A program made the translations under genes and the position numbers. Shown one piece after another: positions 43,488 to 52,669 of a stretch of DNA of 64,000 nucleotides (position 1 is the stretch's first letter; every line of letters starts with the position of its first letter). The notes below the pieces were generated by a model. That model had not been told where the DNA came from. It saw only the letters and a program-made list of their open reading frames with translations, and did no database searches. This stretch comes from Scilla litardierei (taxonomy: Eukaryota; Streptophyta; Magnoliopsida; Asparagales; Asparagaceae): positions 85,932,422-85,996,421 of the forward strand of contig CM061140.1 in the NCBI GenBank assembly GCA_030789695.1, in the 5' to 3' direction.

Positions 43488-44556
43488 ACGGACTACCGTG
43501 GACGCGACGACTGGACGAGACGCCCCGAACAGACGACGCACTCGCTATTCCAGGCAAGTGTACCCACTTGCGATTTGACTGTGCTTTAGTTCTAGTTTGT
43601 AGAACTGTTAGATTGTGTGTGATGAGAACCGGACGTGAAATGATAGCGTCCGGGACGACCCGTGACGGCTCAGACTTGACGACGAAGTCTGAGCTTGACA
43701 ACAATGAACTGCTGACAACATAGGACTATCTTGTGCGTGCGTGCGTGTGGACACCCTAGAATAACTTTCCCTACACTTGTCATGTCATGTCCTGTTACAC
43801 AAAAAGCCTTCGGGCTTTTCGGATGCTTCCCTTCGCGGAAGTGATCCCTGTTACACAAAAAGCCTTCGGGCGTTTCGGATGCTTCCCTTGCGGAAGTGAT
43901 CCCTGTTACTAAAAAAAAGCCTTCGGGCGTTTCGGATGCTTCCCTCCGCGGAAGTGATCCCTGTTATACAAAAAGCCTACGGGTGTTTCAGATGCTCTCC
44001 ATGCGAGAGTGATCCCCGTGACTGTTATACAAAAAGCCTTCGGGCGTTTCGGATGTTTCCCTAGCGGAAATGATCCATGTAATTCTTGTCCTGAGTTCCT
44101 GGGTTTGGGGTTGGGTTGAGCGTGCGCACGGCAAGAGGGTCTGATCCCCCTCGAACCGTAAGGCGTGAACCCTTTCGTGTCTTACTTGTCCTGTCCCGTC
44201 TTGTCTTGTCCTGTCCGTCACGTCCCGTCTTGTCTTAACACCTGTAGGATAGTCCCGTAGTCGGTAGCACACGCTACGTCTACTGCTTGCTACGTTTACT
44301 TTTCCTGCTACGCTACTTTTCGTTACTCAGTTATAACCCCAGCATGCTAAAACAACCAGTAAATCATTGTTAAAAGGTTATACACTTGCAGTAGAGTCTG
44401 ACAGTTTGTGTAGACTTTGCCTGACGTACAGTTTCCTTCTTTTGGTGCTGTACGTCAGGTGTGGAGCCAGAGTACGAGTACGAGACGGACCTGCCAGTTG
44501 ACTTGGAGCCGGAGGGCGCTGATCCGGTGTACGATCCAGAGGACGATCAGAGTTAG
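43488..44556 (+). CDS. LTR-encoded spliced acidic gene, copy in 5' LTR of element J
   Basis: Unrecognised gene, same sense as gag. Exon 43488-43553 follows CTCTTTTCAG| and ends ATTCCAG|GCAAGTG. The GC-AG intron is 43554-44458 (905 bp), and the last exon 44459-44556 reads VEPEYEYETDLPVDLEPEG and ends EDDQS-stop: net strongly acidic, no hydrophobic segment. Phase 1. A candidate earlier GT-AG intron (43201-43487, donor GGACAG|GTTGGT) joins in frame to an Arg-rich open stretch ending PRLRT. In this copy a TGA lies upstream where the 3' LTR has CGA. AATAAA follows the stop by about 170 bp. The region could act as its own small gene or as an upstream ORF of the genomic RNA. Confidence 0.5.
43629..43694 (+). 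other. Two hairpins with conserved loops in the LTR J intron
   Basis: CCGGACG-TGAAATGATAG-CGTCCGG (43629-43653) and GCTCAGACTT-GACGACG-AAGTCTGAGC (43668-43694), both perfect. Same pair in E (37334-37358, 37292-37320); loops conserved with new stems in I. Confidence 0.8.
43796..44082 (+). repeat. Hairpin-forming tandem array (five units of about 57 bp) in the LTR J intron
   Basis: Units carry AAAAAGCCTTCGGGCGTTTC and then a stem such as CTTCC...GGAAG. Variant units read CTCTC...GAGAG and TTTCC...GGAAA, so both arms change together. The same array lies at 51570-51855 in the 3' LTR. Confidence 0.9.
44421..44458 (+). other. Inverted repeat ending at the 3' splice site of the LTR intron
   Basis: CTGACGTACAG (44421-44431), 16-base loop, CTGTACGTCAG (44448-44458), where the final AG is the acceptor. 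Equivalent structures with other stem sequences are in C, D, E and I. Confidence 0.8.
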
Positions 44557-44903
44557 AGATCTTCTGTTGTTGTTCCAGAGTTATCCATTTCAGTTTGAGT
44601 TAGGTGCGTTGCACTCTTATTTTCTCGTCTAGGTTGGGTGCTTGCACCATTAGTTTCCCTTTCAGCAGTTGAAGCCGTTTACGGCATTGTTAGACTCTCA
44701 GTACTTTGATGATAAATTTTGGAATAAAATGAAATGTTTCTTTTCAGTACTTTTGTTATTTCGTACTAACTTGCAGGGACCTGTACTTTCGCTATGGAAA
44801 ACTACAGACGCTTATTGGGTCTGGGCTCTTAGCCCCGGCCTAAGCGGGCATTCGTCACGCTTCGCCTCCGTGTTTTTGGGAAGCGGGGCGTGACAGGTTT
44901 TAG

Positions 44904-44919
44904 TGGTGGCCCATGCAGG
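44904..44919 (+). other. Primer-binding site of element J (tRNA-Ile-like)
   Basis: TGGTGGCCCATGCAGG, eight bases after the LTR end. Confidence 0.7.
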
Positions 44920-45021
44920 TCCCCTCTTCTACGAGTACGGAATAATTGAAGTATTAAATTTCATTTTATTATTATCACCCGGAAATTGTTCGAGTCTAAT
45001 CTGTGTCCTTCTGTCAATAGG

Positions 45022-46168
45022 ATGGCAGGATGACGTGTTACCCGATCGGGGAGCTCTGGAGATGGGATTCAGGAAGACCAGAGCGAAGAATTCCGTCAGG
45101 TTCTGGGCGTGATGAGAGAGATGCTGGAGGTGCAGCATCAGTTGGTTCAGCAGTCCCAGCGTGCTGCCCAGGCTGCTCCAGTTGCACCACCGCCACCTCC
45201 ACCTGCCCCTCGAGCTGCTCCAGGGGTGAAGCAGTTCAACGAGCTCCAGCCGAGGACATTTTCAGGGAAGGAGGGACCCCTAGCTGCTGACGAGTGGATC
45301 CAGAGCACGGAGGAGAAGTTGGTTGCTGCGAAGATTTCGGACGATACCCGAGTGGAGATAGCAAAGATGCAGCTGACGGAGAATGCGAGGAACTGGTGGC
45401 GCCTTGAGGAGAGGCGTCTGGAGAAGCCGGTGGATTGGAAGATTTTCAGGTCTATGTTCAGGACGAAGTATTTCACCAAGACTACTAGGAGGGAGCTGCT
45501 GAGCAGGTTTATAGATCTGAAGCAGGAGAACAAGACCGTCGAGGAGTATGAGGCAGAGTTTGAGATGCTGAGTCGCTTTGCTCCGTATATGGTGAAGAAG
45601 GAGGAGAAGCGAGCTGATCGCTTCCGACGGGGACTGCGTCCGAAGATTCAGGCTTCTATGTCTTCGGCGAGTTTCACGACTATGAGGGAGGTGCTGGATG
45701 CTGCGAAGAATCATCAGCTTATTTCACTCCTACCTGACCCTCCAGCTGATAAGGGGAAGCGTCCTATGGAGCAGTACCGGCCACCTGCTAGGCCGGCAAT
45801 GAGGCCAGTTCAGACAGTACCATTTAAGAGGCCTGGAGCACCCATTCAGAGTCAGAGCAAGGGACCGTGTCATTACTGTGGGAAGCTGGGACACGTTCAG
45901 AATGATTGTCGGAAGAAGATGGGACTGGGCCTAGTTTGCGGAGATGCTTCGCATGCTGCGAAGGATTGTCCGAGAGCCCGTCATGCTGTAGATGGAGCGC
46001 CAGCCCCGCTGCAGATGAGAGCGCCCGCTCCAGTTCAGAGAGGACCTGCCGTTCGTGGACCACCCTTGGCGCCACAGAGGCAGATGTTTCAGAGAGCAGC
46101 GCAGCCCCAGAGGCCGGCTTACACCATGACGGCTTTGGAGACTGAGGAGCTGGATGGAGTCATTGCAG
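45022..46168 (+). pseudogene. gag of element J (Tekay-type)
   Basis: Structural protein of the element. The ATG at 45022 is placed by homology with C and I; codon 4 is TGA where a CGA arginine is expected, and the next in-frame ATG is 45109. A proline/glutamine-rich N-terminus precedes the gag core (FNELQPRTFSGKEGPLAADEW, KMQLTENARNWW, KTTRRELLSRFIDL) and a CCHC knuckle CHYCGKLGHVQNDC (about 45869). The second knuckle has lost its first Cys (LVCGDASHAAKDC). The exon ends VIAG at 46168. Unspliced, translation runs 12 codons into the intron and stops at 46206, giving Gag alone. Confidence 0.85.
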
Positions 46169-46285
46169 GTAACTCATTGATTCTAGTCTTTCATTTCATA
46201 GTTTAGCTTTTAAATTGTTAGTCTTGCTTGCCTGACTTGTTTGTTAGAGTAGCTTGGTTTGACCGTAGTTCTTTTAATATCTTAG
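46169..46285 (+). other. Candidate intron at the gag-pol junction of element J (117 bp)
   Basis: GCAG|GTAACTC...TATCTTAG|GCACC, T-rich, phase 1. Removal joins VIAG to TILVSSHPA, the normal uninterrupted reading at the start of protease. Homologous to 54769-54883 in I. Confidence 0.8.
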
Positions 46286-49200
46286 GCACCATTCTAGTGT
46301 CTTCTCACCCGGCCTTGGCCTTGTTCGACTCCGAGGCATCCATGTGCATCTTATCCCAGAGATTCGTGACAAGACACTCCATTACCACCCATACACTTCC
46401 CAAGTGTTGGGACATCACCACAGGAAACGGAGTGGTGACAGTGAACTCGGGATGTAGATCGATTCCTTTGGTGGTCAGTGGACACGAGCTCTATGCAGAT
46501 TTCATTATCCACGACCTGCCACATTTTGATGCCGTTCTTGGCATCGATTGGTTGGGAGATTTTCACGCCTCGATCGATTGTCACAACAAGAGGGTGGTGT
46601 TCCGGATTCCAGGCCATCCAGAGTTTGAGTTCCGTAGCAGAGATGAGTCGCTTGGACCCATCAAGTATCGGGCCACGCCGGTGGTGCCGATTGTTGCAGC
46701 TATGCCGATGGAGATGGAGATCGAGCGACCAGCAGTCGTCAGAGACTTCGACGACATCTTTCCGGAGGATATCTCAGGTTTGCCACCCGACCGAGCCTTA
46801 GAGTTTGGTATTGATCTTATGCCGGGAGCGCAACCGATATCGAAGGCGCCGTACCGTATGGCTCCCGCTGAGCTCGAGGAACTGCGGAAGCAGTTGGATG
46901 AATTGCTGCAGAAGGGTTTCATCCACCCCAGTGTGTCACCGTGGGGTGCACCACTTCTACTCGTGAAGAAGAAGGATGGGTCCCGCAGGATGTGCGTGGA
47001 CTATCGAGGATTGAATGCTGTCACCGTGAAGAATACGTACCCGCTGCAGCGCATCGACGACATCTTTGACCAGCTTGGAGGTTCGAGAGTCTTCTCGAAG
47101 TTGGACTTGCGGATTGGATACCACCAGTTGAAGGTAAAGAAGGACGATGTTCAGAAGACGGCTTTCCGGACGAAATACGGACATTATAAGTTCGTGGTCA
47201 TGCCGTTTGGCGTGACCAATGCGCCGGCTGTGTTCATGAATTTGATGAATTTAATATTCTATGACTTTCTGGACAAGTTTGTTGTCATCTTCATTGATGA
47301 CATTCTTATTTATTCGAAGTCTGAGGAGGAGCACAGCTGTCATCTGAGGACAGTGCTGGAGACGCTGAGGAGACATAAGCTTTATGCCAAGTATAGCAAG
47401 TGCGAGTTCTGGCTGGACAGAGTCGCATTCCTGGGACACGTGGTGTCCGGTGATGGCATATCTGTGGATCCGGAGAAGGTCAGAGCAGTCAGAGATTGGC
47501 CGACTCTGCAGTCAGCATCAGACATCAGGAGTTTTCTTGGTTTAGCAGGCTATTATCGGCGGTTCATCAAGGATTTCTCGAAGATTGCGGAGCCGATGAC
47601 GAAGCTGACGAGGAAGGATGTGGAGTTTCTCTGGTCAGATGCTTGTGAGGAGGCCTTCAGTATCTTGAAGGCGAGATTGACCACGGCACCGGTGTTGGCA
47701 GTACCGGATCGAAGCAGAGGCTTCGAGGTTTATTGTGATGCATCAGGGAAGGGCCTAGGGTGCGTCTTGCATCAGCATGGCCACGTGGTCGCGTACGCTT
47801 CTCGTCAGTTGAGGACTCATGAGAAGAATTACCCGACGCACGATCTGGAGTTGGCAGCAGTGATTTTCGCACTGAAAATTTGGAGGCACTTCTTGCTAGG
47901 TGAGAGTGTGAAGATTTTCACCGATCACAAGAGCTTGAAGTACATCTTTACGCAGAAGGAGCTCAACATGCGTCAGAGGCGATGGTTAGAGCTCATGGCT
48001 GACTACGAGATTGACTTGCAGTACCATCCGGGGAAGGTGAACGTGGTGCCGGATGCCTTGAGTAGACTCCCTGCCGCGATGATGTATACAGCCGATTGGA
48101 GGATTCAGCAGGAGCTGAGGGAGATGGATTTGGAGGTTGTCCTACCTGGTGTAGTTCATTCATTCATGAATCTGCAGATTCAATCCACAATCGTGGATCG
48201 GATCAAGGCAGCTCAGGCAGGAGATCCGAAGCTGCAGAGGATCAGGAGGCAGGTTGAAGCTGGACTACGGACGGAGTTCGTGATTCATGAGGATGGTTCA
48301 CTGCGGTACGGCCGTAGACTCTGTGTACCTGCAGGTGATGTCCATGAGGAGCTGTTGAGCGAGGCTCATAGCTCGCCTTATTCTATACATCCTGGAGGCA
48401 CCAAGATGTATAAGGACCTCCGTCTGAATTATTGGTGGATCGGCATGAAGAGGAGCGTGGCACGGAGCGTTGCCAAGTGCCTGATATGCCAACAGGTGAA
48501 GGCTGAGCACCATCGTACTGCCGGGTTACTGCAACCGCTTCCTATTCCGGAGTGGAAGTGGCAACATATTACGATGGACTTCGTGACTGGTTTACCTCGG
48601 ACCCCGAGGCAGAACGACGCAGTTTGGGTGATCGTGGATCGGTTGACCAAGTCTGCGCACTTTATTCCTTTCCGAGTGGGCCAGTCTACGTAATCTTTGG
48701 CGAGGAAATATCTGGAGGTAAAATTTCGTTTCTACTTTTACTTCCATTTTGATTTTTCTCTTTGAAATGGTCGTGATGTAGACCGTGTACGTGCAGGAGA
48801 TTGTATGCTTACATGGAGTCCCTGTGAGCATTGTGTCTGACCGAGACACGAGGTTCACATCTCAGTTCTGGAGAAGTCTACAGGAGAATTTGGGTACGAG
48901 TCTGAGCTTCAGCATGGCGTACCACCCGCAGACTGATGGCCAGTCCGAGAGGACTATTCAGATCCTGGAGGATATGCTGCGAGCGTGTACGCTCGATTTG
49001 AAGGGTTCTTGGGAGGACCATCTTCACTTGGTGGAGTTTTCATATAACAACAGCTACCAGGCGAGCATTAGCATGGCGCCGTTTGCTGCCCTATATGGAA
49101 GGAAATGTCGTTCGCCACTGAGCTGGGATGACATCGGTGATCGGGAGTTGTTGGGCCCAGAGATGATAGTGGAAGCCGTGGATGTCGTGAGAGACATCAT

Positions 49201-49702
49201 GGAGAAGCTTAGAGTTGCACAGGATCGCTTCAAGCATTAGGCTGATGCCAAGAGGAGACCCTTGGAGTTTCAGCCTGGAGATCACGTCTTCCTGAAGATT
49301 TCTCCGAATCGCGGAGTTATTCGTTTCGGGAAGAAGGGAAAGCTGAGCCCAAGGTATATTGGGCCGTTTGATGTGTTAGAGCGTGTGGGAGCAGTGGCCT
49401 ACCACCTTGCTCTGCCACCATCTTTGGAGGGTGTTCATAACGTATTCCACGTATCTCAGCTACGTCGTTACGTCAGTGATCCGTCGCACACGGTTGACTT
49501 CTCAGAGATTACAATTCGCCCGGATCTGACATATGACCAGCAGCCTGTGCAGATTTTGGACCGTCGCCAGAAGCAGTTGAGGAATAAGATAGTCGACCTG
49601 GTGAGAGTGATGTGGCGTCACGGATCACCTGGAGAGTCCACCTGGGAGCGTGAAGATGATATGAGAGAGCGCTTTCCGCATCTATTCCCGAGCAGTGCAT
49701 GA
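46286..49702 (+). pseudogene. pol of element J: protease, RT, RNase H, integrase, chromodomain-like end
   Basis: Protease motif DSEAS (46327-46341) in place of DSGAS. RT has [20 protein letters not shown] and the catalytic FIDD (47290-47301). RNase H starts [13 protein letters not shown]. Integrase has the HHCC finger ([11 protein letters not shown]...CLICQQ) and the DDE residues in [17 protein letters not shown] and GQSERTIQ. The C-terminus has GDHVFLKISP, the YVSDPSH linker and a Tekay-type chromodomain (VRVMWRHGSPGESTWERE). Nonsense codons: TAA at 48691-48693 and TAG at 49238-49240. A 64-bp intron-like insert at 48718-48781 interrupts integrase. The rest is colinear with an active pol. Confidence 0.9.
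48718..48781 (+). other. Candidate 64-bp intron in integrase of element J
   Basis: CTGGAG|GTAAAATTTCG...GTGATGTAG|ACCGTG, T-rich, phase 0, with an in-frame stop if retained. Removal joins SLARKYLE to [12 protein letters not shown], matching the usual integrase sequence length. Confidence 0.55.
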
Positions 49703-49732
49703 TGTTGATTCCGAGGACGGAATCATTTCTAA

Positions 49733-49743
49733 GTTGGGGAGGA
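49733..49743 (+). other. Polypurine tract of element J
   Basis: GTTGGGGAGGA directly before the 3' LTR start TGTAACGG. Confidence 0.85.
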
Positions 49744-52664
49744 TGTAACGGTCGGTTTCCGATCGTAAGTTCTTTATGCACGTGCGCTTGACCGTGCACG
49801 TATTTATTTTAGACTTTGTTTGCTTCCGAACCCTATCGTGTGATATGTCGTTGTAACTCTCTCTGAGGGTACTACGTTTGCCGTGTTGACTTGCAACGTC
49901 ATTTCACGGGCCGTTCGCCCACGATTTGTCATTTTCCGAGGAGACGTCGCGTATCGCACTTTTGACTTAAGGCGTTTTTATTTTTAATTTCGTTTCTCGA
50001 CATCGAAATTGTAATCCGTCTCTTCCGGCTTCTTGCTCTCGTCGCCCCGGTCGCCCCGGTATTTTTCTTATAATTTTTGGGCACCGTTTGACCCTTGTGC
50101 GCTAGTAGACCCTGTTAATTACGAGATTACCCCTAACAAACTTAACCCTATTAAACCCTAGCTAACCCTAATAGGCAGCCCATCACGTGTAGCACCTCCC
50201 CTTAGTCACGTGGGCCCCACCCCTATAAGAAAATCCTAACTTTCTCTAAAAATTTCACAGCCGCAACTCATTGCTTTTGCGCCGGCCCTAGGAGAAACCC
50301 TACCCACGCAAAACCCTATCCCCCTCCACCTAAGCCCATGCCGGAGGCGGCCGCCACCGCCGACCTACTCCCCGACCTCCACTCTCTCGCTTGTGAGCCG
50401 AGCCGCCGCCGGAGATCGCCGTTAACCGCCGGAAGCCGCCGGAATCACGCGCAGCAGCAGCAGCTCACCACAGCCGCCGCCGCCGCTGCCGCCGCCGCCG
50501 GAGCCTCCTCGCCGTCTCCGTGAACCCCCCTCTGCCCCCTCTCGCTGTTGGCTGCGACCCAAGGCCGCAACTTCTCTGAAACAGCGAGTTTGCTCGCTGT
50601 TTTGCGTGTTTGACGCTGTACCGACACGTCGCCAAGATCCTGCCATCTCTCCTCGCTGTTGGAGCTCTCCGGCAGCCTACTACACCTTCTGGGAGTATTC
50701 ATCGACGTCACGAACTCTTCCTACGACTCCCGACGTCGTAGGCGTTGGGTACGACGAATCGTTCATCTCGGTTGTCGTTGCAAGTTCTCCGGAAGCCATA
50801 GTACGCCTACCCGACGCACTGCTCGCTGTTCACGCGTCCCGCTCGCTACCAGAACGTGTCTGGCTACGCTGCTCGTAGCCGAGACACCGCTAGGAGACGA
50901 TCCGTAGCCGTGCCAGTCAGATCGGTCGCCGTTCAGACACTACGTCCGCTCTACCCCAGACTCCGGACAGGTTGGTTCCCCTATCTCGTAGCGAAACCCC
51001 CACAGTAGCAAAACTGAAAACCTAACTAAAACCGGCAACTTAACTCAGTAAATTTATTTTCTGCTCTCTTAAATCGATGTGTAACCGTAGACCGACGTTT
51101 GGACTTTTGACTGTGCACATAGGATAGAATCGTCGGATAGGCTGGTCGGACTACTTGACTCGTGACGGTTAGGGTAGCCACGCCTAACTTAGAAATGAAC
51201 CTAAATAGGGTTTGACAAAAATCGCGACTTGACACCGTCGCCGTGATCTCTTTTCAGACGGACTACCGCGAACGCGACGACTGGACGAGACGCCCCGAAC
51301 AGACGACGCACTCGCTATTCCAGGCAAGTGTACCCACTTGTGATTTGACTGTGCTTTAGTTCTAGTTTGTAGAACTGTTAGATTGTGTGTGATGAGAACC
51401 GGACGTGAAATGATAGCGTCCGGGACGACCCGTGACGGCTCAGACTTGACGACGAAGTCTGAGCCTGACAACAATGAACTGCTGACAACGTAGGACTATC
51501 TTGTGTGTGCGTGCGTGTGGACACCCTAGAATAACTTTCCCTACACTTGTCATGTCGTGTCCTATTACACAAAAAGCCTTCGGGCGTTTCGGATGCTTCC
51601 CTTCATGGAAGTGATCCCTGTTACACAAAAAGCCTTCGGGCGTTTCGAATGCTTCCCTTGCGGAAGTGATCCCTGTTACTAAAAAAAAGCCTTCGGGCGT
51701 TTCGGATGCTTCCCTCCGCGGAAGTGATTCTGTTATACAAAAAGCCTACGGGCGTTTCGGATGCTCTCCATGCGAGAGTGATCCCCGTGACTGTTATACA
51801 AAAAGCCTTCGGGCGTTTCGGATGTTTCTCTAGCGGAAATGATCCCTGTAAATCTTGTCCTGAGTTCCTGGGTTTGGGGTTGGGTTGAGCGTGCGCACGG
51901 CAAGAGGGTCTGATCCCCCTTGAACCGTAAGGCGTGAACCCTTTCGTGTCTTACTTGTCCTTTCCCGTCTTGTCTTGTCCTGTCCGTCACGTCCCGTCTT
52001 GTCTTGACACCTGTAGGATAGTCCCGTAGTCGGTAGCACACGCTACGTCTACTGCTTGCTACGTTTACTTTTCCTGCTACGCTACTTTTCGTTACTCAGT
52101 TATAACCCTAGCATGCTAAAACAACCAGTAAATCATTGTTAAAAGTTGATACACTTGCAGTAGAGTCTGACAGTTTGTGTAGACTTTGCCTAACGTACAG
52201 TTTCCTTCTTTTGGTGCTGTACGTCAGGTGTGGAGCCAGAGTACGAGTACGAGACAGACCTGCCAGTTGACTTGGAGCCGGAGGGCGCTGATCCGGTGTA
52301 CGATCCAGAGGACGATCAGAGTTAGAGATCTTCTGTTGCTGTTCCAGAGTTATCCATTTCAGTTTGAGTTGGGTGCATTGCACTCTTATTTTCTCGTCTA
52401 GGTTGGGTGCTTGCACCATTAGTTTCCCTTTCAGCAGTTGTAGCCGTTTACGGCATTGTTAGACTCTCAGTACTTTGATGATAAATTTTGGAATAAAATG
52501 AAATGTTTCTTTTCAGTACTTTTGTTATTTCGTACTAACTTGCAGGGACCTGTACTTTCGCTATGGAAAACTACAGACGCTTATTGGTTCTGGGCTCTTA
52601 GCCCCGGCCTAAGCGGGCCTTCGTCACGCTTCGCCTCCGTGTTTTTGGGAAGCGGGGCGTGACA
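49744..52664 (+). repeat. 3' LTR of element J (2921 bp)
   Basis: Colinear with 41971-44895. Ends GCGTGACA before TSD TGCAC (52665-52669). Confidence 0.95.
51258..52325 (+). CDS. LTR-encoded spliced acidic gene, copy in 3' LTR of element J
   Basis: Exons 51258-51323 (66 bp) and 52228-52325 (98 bp), intron 51324-52227 with the same CAG|GCAAGTG donor and ACGTCAG acceptor. The last exon is the same length as in the 5' LTR. The upstream open stretch keeps CGA where the 5' LTR copy has TGA, so this copy is less damaged. One base of the acceptor stem differs (CTAACGTACAG). Confidence 0.5.
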
Positions 52665-52669
52665 TGCAC
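52665..52669 (+). other. Target-site duplication of element J, right copy
   Basis: TGCAC, matching 41966-41970. Confidence 0.95.

Larger units (their letters stand above)
41971..44895 (+). repeat. 5' LTR of element J (2925 bp)
   Basis: TGTAACGGTCGG to GCGTGACA. TATA box at 42450-42455 (CTATAAGAAAAC), GC-rich transcribed leader, LTR gene exons 43488-43553 and 44459-44556, a hairpin series within the intron, and AATAAA at 44725-44730. Confidence 0.95.
41971..52664 (+). mobile_element. Element J: near-intact Tekay-type chromovirus (10.7 kb)
   Basis: LTRs 41971-44895 and 49744-52664, perfect TSD TGCAC, primer site, gag, gag-pol intron, full pol (PR, RT, RH, INT, chromodomain-like end) and polypurine tract. 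Inserted in the LTR intron of element I. Only three nonsense codons are visible in its coding region, and the two LTRs differ at a few per cent of sampled positions, so it is the youngest recognisable layer among the Tekay elements. Confidence 0.95.

Noticed and set aside
44904..44919. A tRNA gene near the LTR end
   Set aside because: Only the 3' terminal complement is present; it is a primer-binding site.
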